Position numbers and translations under genes: made by a program
Notes under the pieces: generated by a model
The model's database searches: none
What the model saw: only the letters and a program-made list of their open reading frames with translations
What the model was told of the DNA's origin: nothing
Shown: positions 42,101 to 56,281 of the stretch, piece after piece
Layout of the letters: every line of letters starts with the position of its first letter
How positions within the stretch are numbered: position 1 is the stretch's first letter
Assembly (NCBI GenBank): GCA_947652605.1
Contig: CANTFG010000229.1
Span: 62,001-126,000, forward strand
DNA: 64,000 nucleotides
Source of the DNA: Elmis aenea
Taxonomy: Eukaryota; Arthropoda; Insecta; Coleoptera; Elmidae
Reading direction: 5' to 3'

Positions 42101-44836
42101 AGGAAATTATTAAAAATTAAAACCAGCTCATTGAAAGACATATGCAAAACAATTGTATTCATGTAAAGAGGCGATGGATAAACTGTTTCTGTGATATACA
42201 AATCAATAATTAAAATTGTTTCGAAATAGTCGCTCAAGGAACATATGTATTAACTAAAGCACGGTATTTTTAGGAAATTATTAAAAATTAAAACCAGCTC
42301 ATTGAAAGACATATGCAAAACAATTGTATTCATGTAAAGAGGCGATGGATAAACTGTTCCTGTGATATACAAATCAATAATTGAAATTGTTTCGAAATAG
42401 TCGCTCAAGGAACATATGTATTAACTAAAGCACGGTATTTTTAGGAAATTATTAAAAATTAAAACCATCTCTTTGAAAGACATATGCAAAACAATTGTAT
42501 TCATGTAAAGAGGTGATGGATAAACTGTTCCTGTGATATACAAATCAATAATTAAAATTGTTCAGAAATAGTCGCTCAAGGAACATATGTATTAACTAAA
42601 GCACGGTATTTTTAGGAAATTATTAAAAATTAAAACCAGCTCATTGAAAGACATATGCAAAACAATTGTATTCATGTAAAGAGGCGATGGATAAACTGTT
42701 CCTGTGATATACAAATCAATAATTAAAATTGTTTAGAAATAGTCGCTCAAGGAACATATGTATTAACTAAAGCACGGTATTTTTAGGAAATTATTAAAAA
42801 TTAAAACCAGCTCATTGAAAGACATATGCAAAACAATTGTATTCATGTAAAGAGGCGATGGATAAACTGTTCCTGTGATATACAAATCAATAATTAAAAT
42901 TGTTTTGAAATAGTCGCTCAAGGAACATATGTATTAACTAAAGCATGGTATTTTTAGGAAATTATTAAAAATTAAAACCAGCTCATTGAAAGACATATGC
43001 AAAACAATTGTATTCATGTAAAGAGGCGATGGATAAACTGTTCCTGTGATATACAAATCAATAATTGAAATTGTTTCGAAATAGTCGCTCAAGTAACATA
43101 TGTATTAACTAAAGCACGGTATTTTTAGGAAATTATTAAAAATTAAAACCAGCTCATTGAAAGACATATGCAAAACAATTGTATTCATGTAAAGAGGCGA
43201 TGGATAAACTGTTCCTGTGATATACAAATCAATAATTGAAATTGTTTCGAAATAGTCGCTCAAGGAACATATGTATTAACTAAAGCACGGTATTTTTAGG
43301 AAATTATTAAAAATTAAAACCATCTCTTTGAAAGACATATGCAAAACAATTGTATTCATGTAAAGAGGCGATGGATAAACTGTTCCTGTGATATACAAAT
43401 CAATAATTGAAATTGTTTCGAAATAGTCGCTCAAGTAACATATGTATTAACTAAAGCACGGTATTTTTAGGAAATTATTAAAAATTAAAACCAGCTCATT
43501 GAAAGACATATGCAAAACAATTGTATTCATGTAAAGAGGCGATGGATAAACTGTTCCTGTGATATACAAATCAATAATTAAAATTGTTCAGAAATAGTCG
43601 CTTAAGGAACATATGTATTAACTAAAGCACGGTATTTTTAGGAAATTATTAAAAATTAAAACCAGCTCATTGAAAGACATATGCAAAACAATTGTATTCA
43701 TGTAAAGAGGCGATGGATAAACTGTTCCTGTGATATACAAATCAATAATTGAAATTGTTTCGAAATAGTCGCTCAAGGAACATATGTATTAACTAAAGCA
43801 CGGTATTTTTAGGAAATTATTAAAAATTAAAACCAGCTCATTGAAAGACATATGCAAAACAATTGTATTCATGTAAAGAGGCGATGGATAAACTGTTCCT
43901 GTGATATACAAATCAATAATTAAAATTGTTTTGAAATAGTCGCTCAAGGAACATATGTATTAACTAAAGCATGGTATTTTTAGGAAATTATTAAAAATTA
44001 AAACCAGCTCATTGAAAGACATATGCAAAACAATTGTATTCATGTAAAGAGGCGATGGATAAACTGTTCCTGTGATATACAAATCAATAATTGAAATTGT
44101 TTCGAAATAGTCGCTCAAGGAACATATGTATTAACTAAAGCACTGTATTTTTAGGAAATTATTAAAAATTAAAACCATCTCTTTGAAAGACATATGCAAA
44201 ACAATTGTATTCATGTAAAGAGGTGATGGATAAACTGTTCCTGTGATATACAAATCAATAATTAAAATTGTTCAGAAATAGTCGCTCAAGGAACATATGT
44301 ATTAACTAAAGCACGGTATTTTTAGGAAATTATTAAAAATTAAAACCAGCTCATTGAAAGACATATGCAAAACAATTGTATTCATGTAAAGAGGCGATGG
44401 ATAAACTGTTCCTGTGATATACAAATCAATAATTAAAATTGTTTAGAAATAGTCGCTCAAGGAACATATGTAGTAACTAAAGCACGGTATTTTTAGGAAA
44501 TTATTAAAAATTAAAACCAGCTCATTGAAAGACATATGCAAAACAATTGTATTCATGTAAAGAGGCGATGGATAAACTGTTCCTGTGATATACAAATCAA
44601 TAATTAAAATTGTTTAGAAATAGTCGCTCAAGGAACATATGTATTAACTAAAGCACGGTATTTTTAGGAAATTATTAAAAATTAAAACCAGCTCATTGAA
44701 AGACATATGCAAAACAATTGTATTCATGTAAAGAGGCGATGGATAAACTGTTCCTGTGATATACAAATCAATAATTAAAATTGTTTAGAAATAGTCGCTC
44801 AAGGAACATATGTATTAACTAAAGCACGGTATTTTT

Positions 44837-45691
44837 AGGAAATTATTAAAAATTAAAACCAGCTCATTGAAAGACATATGCAAAACAATTGTATTTATGT
44901 AAAGAAGCGATGGATAAATTTTTCCTGTGATATACAAATCAATAATTAAAATTGTTTAGAAATAGTCGCTCAGGGAACATATGTATTAACTAAAGCACGG
45001 TATTTTTAGGAAATTATTAAAAATTAAAACCAGCTCATTGAAAGACATATGCAAATCAATTGTATTTATGTAAAGAAGCGATGGATAAATTTTTCCTGTG
45101 ATATACAAATCAATAATTAAAATTGTTTAGAAATAGTCGCTCAAGGAACATATGTATTAACTAAAGCACGGTATTTTTAGGAAATTATTAAAAATTAAAA
45201 CCAGCTCATTGAAAGACATATGCAAAACAATTGTATTTATGTAAAGAAGCGATGGATAAATTTTTCCTGTGATATACAAATCAATAATTAAAATTGTTTA
45301 GAAATAGTCGCTCAAGGAACATATGTATTAACTAAAGCACGGTATTTTTAGGAAATTTTAAAAAATTAAAACCAGCTCATTGAAAGACATATGCAAAACA
45401 ATTGTATTTATGTAAAGAAGCGATGGATAAATTTTTCCTGTGATATACAAATCAATAATTAAAATTGTTTAGAAATAGTCGCTCAAGGAACATATGTATT
45501 AACTAAAGCACGGTATTTTTAGGAAATTATTAAAAATTAAAACAAGCTCATTGAAAGACATATGCAAAACAATTGTATTTATGTAAAGAAGCGATGGATA
45601 AATTTTTCCTGTGATATACAAATCAATAATTAAAATTGTTTAGAAATAGTCGCTCAAGGAACATATGTATTAACTAAAGCACGGTATTTTT
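44837..45691 (+). repeat. Run of five near-identical monomers
   Basis: Five consecutive 171-bp copies share the rare trio TTGTATTTATGTAAAGAAG, GGATAAATTTTTCCTG and TTTAGAAATAG. The landmark occurs at 44891, 45062, 45233, 45404 and 45575, exactly 171 apart. Differences among them are single private changes (for example CAGGGAACATATG, GCAAATCAATTG, AAATTTTAAAAAATT, AACAAGCTC). It looks like a recent local amplification of a single monomer. Confidence 0.9.
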
Positions 45692-48255
45692 AGGAAATTA
45701 TTAAAAATTAAAACCAGCTCATTGAAAGACATATGCAAAACAATTGTATTCATGTAAAGAGGCGATGGATAAACTGTTCCTGTGATATACAAATCAATAA
45801 TTAAAATTGTTTCGAAATAGTCGCTCAAGGAACATATGTATTAACTAAAGCACGGTATTTTTAGGAAATTATTAAAAATTAAAACCAGCTCATTGAAAGA
45901 CATATGCAAAACAATTGTATTCATGTAAAGAGGCGATGGATAAACTGTTTCTGTGATATACAAATCAATAATTGAAATTGTTTCGAATAGTCGCTCAAGG
46001 AACATATGTATTAACTAAAGCACGGTATTTTTAGGAAATTATTAAAAATTAAAACCAGCTCATTGAAAGACATATGCAAAACAATTGTATTCATGTAAAG
46101 AGGCGATGGATAAACTGTTCCTGTGATATACAAATCAATAATTAAATTTTTTTCGAAATAGTCGCTCAAGGAACATATGTATTAACTAAAGCACGGTATT
46201 TTTAGGAAATTATTAAAAATTAAAACCAGCTCATTGAAAAACATATGCAAAACAATTGTATTCATGTAAAGAGGCGATGGATAAACTGTTCCTGTGATAT
46301 ACAAATCAATAATTAAAATTGTTTAGAAATAGTCGCTCAAGGAACATATGTATTAACTAAAGCACGGTATTTTTAGGAAAGTATTAAAAATTAAAACCAG
46401 CTCATTGAAAGACATATGCAAAACAATTGTATTCATGTAAAGAGGCGATGGATAAACTGTTCCTGTGATATACAAATCAATAATTAAAATTGTGTAGAAA
46501 TAGTCGCTCAAGGAACATATGTATTAACTAAAGCACGGTATTTTTAGGAAATTATTAAAAATTAAAACCAGCTCATTGAAAGACATATGCAAAACAATTG
46601 TATTCATGTAAAGAGGCGATGGATAAACTGTTCCTGTGATATACAAATCAATAATTAAAATTGTGTAGAAATAGTCGCTCAAGGAACATATGTATTAACT
46701 AAAGCACGGTATTTTTAGGAAATTATTAAAAATTAAAACCAGCTCATTGAAAGACATATGCAAAACAATTGTATTCATGTAAAGAGGCGATGGATAAACT
46801 GTTCCTGTGATATACAAATCAATAATTAAAATTGTTTAGAAATAGTCGCTCAAGGAACATATGTATTAACTAAAGCACGGTATTTTTAGGAAATTATTAA
46901 AAATTAAAACCAGCTCATTGAAAGACATATGCAAAACAATTGTATTCATGTAAAGAAGCGGTGGATAAATTGTTCCTGTGATATACAAATCAATAATTAA
47001 AATTGTTTAGAAATAGTCGCTCAAGGAACATATGTATTAACTAAAGCACGGTATTTTTAGGAAATTATTAAAAATTAAAACCAGCTCATTGAAAGACATA
47101 TGCAAAACAATTGTATTCATGTAAAGAAGCGGTGGATAAATTGTTCCTGTGATATACAAATCAATAATTAAAATTGTTTAGAAATAGTCGCTCAAGGAAC
47201 ATATGTATTAACTAAAGCACGGTATTTTTAGGAAATTATTAAAAATTAAAACCAGCTCATTGAAAGACATATGCAAAACAATTGTATTCATGTAAAGAGG
47301 CGATGGATAAACTGTTTCTGTGATATACAAATCAATAATTAAAATTGTTTCGAAATAGTCGCTCAAGGAACATATGTATTAACTAAAGCACGGTATTTTT
47401 AGGAAATTATTAAAAATTAAAACCAGCTCATTGAAAGACATATGCAAAACAATTGTATTCATGTAAAGAGGCGATGGATAAACTGTTCCTGTGATATACA
47501 AATCAATAATTAAAATTTTTTAGAAATAGTCGCTCAAGGAACATATGTATTAACTAAAGCACGGTATTTTTAGGAAATTATTAAAAATTAAAACCAGCTC
47601 ATTGAAAGACATATGCAAAACAATTGTATTCATGTAAAGAAGCGGTGGATAAATTGTTCCTGTGATATACAAATCAATAATTAAAATTGTTTAGAAATAG
47701 TCGCTCAAGGAACATATGTATTAACTAAAGCACGGTATTTTTAGGAAATTATTAAAAATTAAAACCAGCTCATTGAAAGACATATGCAAAACAATTGTAT
47801 TCATGTAAAGAGGCGATGGATAAACTGTTTCTGTGATATACAAATCAATAATTAAAATTGTTTCGAAATAGTCGCTCAAGGAACATATGTATTAACTAAA
47901 GCACGGTATTTTTAGGAAATTATTAAAAATTAAAACCAGCTCATTGAAAGACATATGCAAAACAATTGTATTCATGTAAAGAGGCGATGGATAAACTGTT
48001 TCTGTGATATACAAATCAATAATTAAAATTTTTTCGAAATAGTCGCTCAAGGAACATATGTATTAACTAAAGCACGGTATTTTTAGGAAATTATTAAAAA
48101 TTAAAACCAGCTCATTGAAAGACATATGCAAAACAATTGTATTCATGTAAAGAGGCGATGGATAAACTGTTCCTGTGATATACAAATCAATAATTAAAAT
48201 TTTTTCGAAATAGTCGCTCAAGGAACACATGTATTAACTAAAGCACGGCATTTTT

Positions 48256-48595
48256 AGGAAATTATTAAAAATTAAAACCAGCTCATTGAAAGACATATGC
48301 AAAACAATTTTTTTCATGTAAAGATGCGAAGGATAAACTCTTCCTGTGATATACAAATCAATAATTAAAATTGTTTCGAAATAGTCGCTCAAGGTACATA
48401 TGTATTAACTAAAGCACGGTATTTTTAGGAAATGATTAAAAATTAAAACCAGCTCATTGAAAGACATGCAAAACAATTGTATTCATGTAAAGAGGCGATG
48501 GATAAACTGTTCCTGTGATATACAAATCAATAATTAAAATTGTTTCGAAATAGTCGCTCAAGGAACATATGTATTAACTAAAGCACGGTATTTGT
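48256..48595 (+). repeat. Degenerate marker dimer, copy 5
   Basis: It lies 6495 bases after copy 4 (38 monomers minus 3; one base is lost at TTTCGAATAG near 45985). The shared CGGTATTTGTAGG makes copies 4 and 5 the closest pair. Confidence 0.9.
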
Positions 48596-51500
48596 AGGAA
48601 ATTATTAAAAATTAAAACCAGCTCATTGAAAGACATATGCAAAACAATTGTATTCATGTAAAGAGGCGATGGATAAACTGTTTCTGTGATATACAAATCA
48701 ATAATTAAAATTGTTTCGAAATAGTCGCTCAAGGAACATATGTATTAACTAAAGCACGGTATTTTTAGGAAATTATTAAAAATTAAAACCAGCTCATTGA
48801 AAGACATATGCAAAACAATTGTATTCATGTAAAGAGGCGATGGATAAACTGTTCCTGTGATATACAAATCAATAATTGAAATTGTTTCGAAATAGTCGCT
48901 CAAGGAACATATGTATTAACTAAAGCACGGTATTTTTAGGAAATTATTAAAAATTAAAACCATCTCTTTGAAAGACATATGCAAAACAATTGTATTCATG
49001 TAAAGAGGTGATGGATAAACTGTTCCTGTGATATACAAATCAATAATTAAAATTGTTCAGAAATAGTCGCTCAAGGAACATATGTATTAACTAAAGCACG
49101 GTATTTTTAGGAAATTATTAAAAATTAAAACCAGCTCATTGAAAGACATATGCAAAACAATTGTATTCATGTAAAGAGGCGATGGATAAACTGTTCCTGT
49201 GATATACAAATCAATAATTAAAATTGTTTAGAAATAGTCGCTCAAGGAACATATGTAGTAACTAAAGCACGGTATTTTTAGGAAATTATTAAAAATTCAA
49301 ACCAGCTCATTGAAAGACATATGCAAAACAATTGTATTCATGTAAAGAGGCGATAGATAAACTGTTCCTGTGATATACAAATCAATAATTAAAATTGTTT
49401 AGAAATAGTCGCTCAAGGAACATATGTATTAACTAAAGCACGGTATTTTTAGGAAATTATTAAAAATTAAAACCAGCTCATTGAAAGACATATGCAAAAC
49501 AATTGTATTCATGTAAAGAGGCGATGGATAAACTGTTCCTGTGATATACAAATCAATAATTAAAATTGTTCAGAAATAGACGCTCAAGGAACATATGTAT
49601 TAACTAAAGCACGGTATTTTTAGGAAATTATTAAAAATTAAAACCAGCTCATTGAAAGACATATGCAAAACAATTGTATTCATGTAAAGAGGCGATGGAT
49701 AAACTGTTCCTGTGATATACAAATCAATAATTGAAATTGTTTCGAAATAGTCGCTCAAGTAACATATGTATTAACTAAAGCACGGTATTTTTAGGAAATT
49801 ATTAAAAATTAAAACCAGCTCATTGAAAGACATATGCAAAACAATTGTATTCATGTAAAGAGGCGATGGATAAACTGTTCCTGTGATATACAAATCAATA
49901 ATTGAAATTGTTTCGAAATAGTCGCTCAAGGAACATATGTATTAACTAAAGCACGGTATTTTTAGGAAATTATTAAAAATTAAAACCATCTCTTTGAAAG
50001 ACATATGCAAAACAATTGTATTCATGTAAAGAGGCGATGGATAAACTGTTCCTGTGATATACAAATCAATAATTGAAATTGTTTCGAAATAGTCGCTCAA
50101 GTAACATATGTATTAACTAAAGCACGGTATTTTTAGGAAATTATTAAAAATTAAAACCAGCTCATTGAAAGACATATGCAAAACAATTGTATTCATGTAA
50201 AGAGGCGATGGATAAACTGTTCCTGTGATATACAAATCAATAATTAAAATTGTTCAGAAATAGTCGCTCAAGGAACATATGTATTAACTAAAGCACGGTA
50301 TTTTTAGGAAATTATTAAAAATTAAAACCAGCTCATTGAAAGACATATGCAAAACAATTGTATTCATGTAAAGAGGCGATGGATAAACTGTTCCTGTGAT
50401 ATACAAATCAATAATTGAAATTGTTTCGAAATAGTCGCTCAAGGAACATATGTATTAACTAAAGCACGGTATTTTTAGGAAATTATTAAAAATTAAAACC
50501 AGCTCATTGAAAGACATATGCAAAACAATTGTATTCATGTAAAGAGGCGATGGATAAACTGTTCCTGTGATATACAAATCAATAATTAAAATTGTTTTGA
50601 AATAGTCGCTCAAGGAACATATGTATTAACTAAAGCATGGTATTTTTAGGAAATTATTAAAAATTAAAACCAGCTCATTGAAAGACATATGCAAAACAAT
50701 TGTATTCATGTAAAGAGGCGATGGATAAACTGTTCCTGTGATATACAAATCAATAATTGAAATTGTTTCGAAATAGTCGCTCAAGGAACATATGTATTAA
50801 CTAAAGCACGGTATTTTTAGGAAATTATTAAAAATTAAAACCATCTCTTTGAAAGACATATGCAAAACAATTGTATTCATGTAAAGAGGTGATGGATAAA
50901 CTGTTCCTGTGATATACAAATCAATAATTAAAATTGTTCAGAAATAGTCGCTCAAGGAACATATGTATTAACTAAAGCACGGTATTTTTAGGAAATTATT
51001 AAAAATTAAAACCAGCTCATTGAAAGACATATGCAAAACAATTGTATTCATGTAAAGAGGCGATGGATAAACTGTTCCTGTGATATACAAATCAATAATT
51101 AAAATTGTTTAGAAATAGTCGCTCAAGGAACATATGTAGTAACTAAAGCACGGTATTTTTAGGAAATTATTAAAAATTAAAACCAGCTCATTGAAAGACA
51201 TATGCAAAACAATTGTATTCATGTAAAGAGGCGATGGATAAACTGTTCCTGTGATATACAAATCAATAATTAAAATTGTTTAGAAATAGTCGCTCAAGGA
51301 ACATATGTATTAACTAAAGCACGGTATTTTTAGGAAATTATTAAAAATTAAAACCAGCTCATTGAAAGACATATGCAAAACAATTGTATTCATGTAAAGA
51401 GGCGATGGATAAACTGTTCCTGTGATATACAAATCAATAATTAAAATTGTTTAGAAATAGTCGCTCAAGGAACATATGTATTAACTAAAGCACGGTATTT

Positions 51501-54500
51501 TTAGGAAATTATTAAAAATTAAAACCAGCTCATTGAAAGACATATGCAAAACAATTGTATTTATGTAAAGAAGCGATGGATAAACTGTTCCTGTGATATA
51601 CAAATCAATAATTAAAATTGTTTAGAAATAGTCGCTCAAGGAACATATGTATTAACTAAAGCACGGTATTTTTAGGAAATTATTAAAAATTAAAACCAGC
51701 TCATTGAAAGACATATGCAAAACAATTGTATTCATGTAAAGAGGCGATGGATAAACTGTTCCTGTGATATACAAATCAATAATTAAAATTGTTCAGAAAT
51801 AGTCGCTCAAGGAACATATGTATTAACTAAAGCACGGTATTTTTAGGAAATTATTAAAAATTAAAACCAGCTCATTGAAAGACATATGCAAAACAATTGT
51901 ATTCATGTAAAGAGGCGATGGATAAACTGTTCCTGTGATATACAAATCAATAATTGAAATTGTTTCGAAATAGTCGCTCAAGGAACATATGTATTAACTA
52001 AAGCACGGTATTTTTAGGAAATTATTAAAAATTAAAACCAGCTCATTGAAAGACATATGCAAAACAATTGTATTCATGTAAAGAGGCGATGGATAAACTG
52101 TTCCTGTGATATACAAATCAATAATTAAAATTGTTTTGAAATAGTCGCTCAAGGAACATATGTATTAACTAAAGCACGGTATTTTTAGGAAATTATTAAA
52201 AATTAAAACCAGCTCATTGAAAGACATATGCAAAACAATTGTATTCATGTAAAGAGGCGATGGATAAACTGTTCCTGTGATATACAAATCAATAATTAAA
52301 ATTGTTCAGAAATAGTCGCTCAAGGAACATATGTATTAACTAAAGCACGGTATTTTTAGGAAATTATTAAAAATTAAAACCAGCTCATTGAAAGACATAT
52401 GCAAAACAATTGTATTCATGTAAAGAGGCGATGGATAAACTGTTCCTGTGATATACAAATCAATAATTAAAATTGTTTCGAAATAGTCGCTCAAGGAACA
52501 CATGTATTAACTAAAGCACGGCATTTTTAAGAAATTATTAAAAATTAAAACCAGCTCATTGAAAGACATATGCAAAACAATTGTATTCATGTAAAGAGGC
52601 GATGGATAAACTGTTCCTGTGATATACAAATCAATAATTAAAATTGTTTAGAAATAGTCGCTCAAGGAACATATGTATTAACTAAAGCACGGTATTTTTA
52701 GGAAATTATTAAAAATTAAAACCAGCTCATTGAAAGACATGCAAAACAATTGTATTCATGTAAAGAGGCGATGGATAAACTGTTCCTGTGATATACAAAT
52801 CAATAATTGAAGTTCTTTCGAAATAGTCGCTCAAGGAACATATGTATTAACTAAAGCACGGTATTTTTAGGAAATTATTAAAAATTAAAACCAGCTCATT
52901 GAAAGACATATGCAAAACAATTGTATTCATGTAAAGAGGCGATGGATAAACTGTTCCTGTGATATACAAATCAATAATTAAAATTGTTCAGAAATAGTCG
53001 CTCAAGGAACATATGTATTAACTAAAGCACGGTATTTTTAGGAAATTATTAAAAATTAAAACCAGCTCATTGAAAGACATATGCAAAACAATTGTATTCA
53101 TGTAAAGAGGCGATGGATAAACTGTTCCTGTGATATACAAATCAATAATTAAAATTGTTTAGAAATAGTCGCTCAAGGAACATATGTATTAACTAAAGCA
53201 CGGTATTTTTAGGAAATTATTAAAAATTAAAACCAGCCCATTGAAAGACATATGCAAAACAATTGTATTCATGTAAAGAGGCGATGGATAAACTGTTTCT
53301 GTGATATACAAATCAATAATTAAAATTGTTTCGAAATAGTCGCTCAAGGAACATATGTATTAACTAAAGCACGGTATTTTTAGGAAATTATTAAAAATTA
53401 AAACCAGCTCATTGAAAGACATATGCAAAACAATTGTATTCATGTAAAGAGGCGATGGATAAACTGTTCCTGTGATATACAAATCAATAATTGAAATTGT
53501 TTCGAAATAGTCGCTCAAGGAACATATGTATTAACTAAAGCACGGTATTTTTAGGAAATTATTAAAAATTAAAACCATCTCTTTGAAAGACATATGCAAA
53601 ACAATTGTATTCATGTAAAGAGGTGATGGATAAACTGTTCCTGTGATATACAAATCAATAATTAAAATTGTTCAGAAATAGTCGCTCAAGGAACATATGT
53701 ATTAACTAAAGCACGGTATTTTTAGGAAATTATTAAAAATTAAAACCAGCTCATTGAAAGACATATGCAAAACAATTGTATTCATGTAAAGAGGCGATGG
53801 ATAAACTGTTCCTGTGATATACAAATCAATAATTAAAATTGTTCAGAAATAGTCGCTCAAGGAACATATGTATTAACTAAAGCACGGTATTTTTAGGAAA
53901 TTATTAAAAATTAAAACCAGCTCATTGAAAGACATATGCAAAACAATTGTATTCATGTAAAGAGGCGATCGATAAACTGTTCCTGTGATATACAAATCAA
54001 TAATTGAAATTGTTTCGAAATAGTCGCTCAAGGAACATATGTATTAACTAAAGCACGGTATTTTTAGGAAATTATTAAAAATTAAAACCAGCTCATTGAA
54101 AGACATATGCAAAACAATTGTATTCATGTAAAGAGGCGATGGATAAACTGTTCCTGTGATATACAAATCAATAATTAAAATTGTTTTGAAATAGTCGCTC
54201 AAGGAACATATGTATTAACTAAAGCACGGTATTTTTAGGAAATTATTAAAAATTAAAACCAGCTCATTGAAAGACATATGCAAAACAATTGTATTCATGT
54301 AAAGAGGCGATGGATAAACTGTTCCTGTAATATACAAATCAATAATTAAAATTGTTTCGAAATAGTCGCTCAAGGAACATATGTATTAACTAAAGCACGG
54401 TATTTTTAGGAAATTATTAAAAATTAAAACCAGCTCATTGAAAGACATATGCAAAACAATTGTATTTATGTAAAGAAGCGATGGATAAATTGTTCCTGTG

Positions 54501-54548
54501 ATATACAAATCAATAATTAAAATTGTGTAGAAATAGTCGCTCAAGGAA

Positions 54549-54566
54549 CATATGTATGTATTAACT
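54549..54566 (+). repeat. GTAT insertion marker, first of the 54-56 kb pair
   Basis: CATATGTATGTATTAAC with a 4-base insertion follows a TTGTGTAG site. The same arrangement recurs at 56264, 1715 bases later, which is 10 monomers plus the 4-base insertion plus one extra A near 55784. Confidence 0.8.
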
Positions 54567-56263
54567 AAAGCACGGTATTTTTAGGAAATTATTAAAAATT
54601 AAAACCAGCTCATTGAAAGACATATGCAAAACAATTGTATTCATGTAAAGAGGCGATGGATAAACTGTTCCTGTGATATACAAATCAATAATTAAAATTG
54701 TTTCGAAATAGTCGCTCAAGGAACACATGTATTAACTAAAGCACGGCATTTTTAGGAAATTATTAAAAATTAAAACCAGCTCATTGAAAGACATATGCAA
54801 AACAATTGTATTCATGTAAAGAGGCGATGGATAAACTGTTCCTGTGATATACAAATCAATAATTAAAATTGTTTAGAAATAGTCGCTCAAGGAACACATG
54901 TATTAACTAAAGCACGGTATTTTTAGGAAATTATTAAAAATTAAAACCAACTCATTGAAAGACATATGCAAAACAATTGTATTCATGTAAAGAGGCGATG
55001 GATAAACTGTTTCTGTGATATACAAATCAATAATTAAAATTGTTTCGAAATAGTCGCTCAAGGAACATATGTATTAACTAAAGCACGGTATTTTTAGGAA
55101 ATTATTAAAAATTTAAACCAGCTCATTAAAAGACATATGCAAAACAATTGTATTCATGTAAAGTGGCGATGGATAAACTGTTTCTGTGATATACAAATCA
55201 ATAATTAAAATTGTTTCGAAATAGTCGCTCAAGGAACATATGTATTAACTAAAGCACGGTATTTTTAGGAAATTATTAAAAATTAAAACCAGCTCATTGA
55301 AAGACATATGCAAAACAATTGTATTCATGTAAAGAGGCGATGGATAAACTGTTCCTGTGATATACAAATCAATAATTAAAATTTTTTCGAAATAGTCGCT
55401 CAAGGAACACATGTATTAACTAAAGCACGGCATTTTTAGGAAATTATTAAAAATTAAAACCAGCTCATTGAAAGACATATGCAAAACAATTGTATTCATG
55501 TAAAGAGGCGATGGATAAACTGTTCCTGTGATATACAAATCAATAATTAAAATTGTTCAGAAATAGTCGCTCAAGGAACATATGTATTAACTAAAGCACG
55601 GTATTTTTAGGAAATTATTAAAAATTAAAACCAGCTCATTGAAAGACATATGCAAAACAATTGTATTCATGTAAAGAGGCGATGGATAAACTGTTCCTGT
55701 GATATACAAATCAATAATTGAAATTGTTTCGAAATAGTCGCTCAAGGAACATATGTATTAACTAAAGCACGGTATTTTTAGGAAAATTATTAAAAATTAA
55801 AACCAGCTCATTGAAAGACATATGCAAAACAATTGTATTCATGTAAAGAGGCGATGGATAAACTGTTCCTGTGATATACAAATCAATAATTAAAATTGTT
55901 TTGAAATAGTCGCTCAAGGAACATATGTATTAACTAAAGCACGGTATTTTTAGGAAATTATTAAAAATTAAAACCAGCTCATTGAAAGACATATGCAAAA
56001 CAATTGTATTCATGTAAAGAGGCGATGGATAAACTGTTCCTGTAATATACAAATCAATAATTAAAATTGTTTCGAAATAGTCGCTCAAGGAACATATGTA
56101 TTAACTAAAGCACGGTATTTTTAGGAAATTATTAAAAATTAAAACCAGCTCATTGAAAGACATATGCAAAACAATTGTATTTATGTAAAGAAGCGATGGA
56201 TAAATTGTTCCTGTGATATACAAATCAATAATTAAAATTGTGTAGAAATAGTCGCTCAAGGAA

Positions 56264-56281
56264 CATATGTATGTATTAACT
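56264..56281 (+). repeat. GTAT insertion marker, second of the 54-56 kb pair
   Basis: This is the same insertion as at 54549. The surrounding ten-monomer block carries several extra single bases that its partner lacks (see the findings). Confidence 0.8.
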
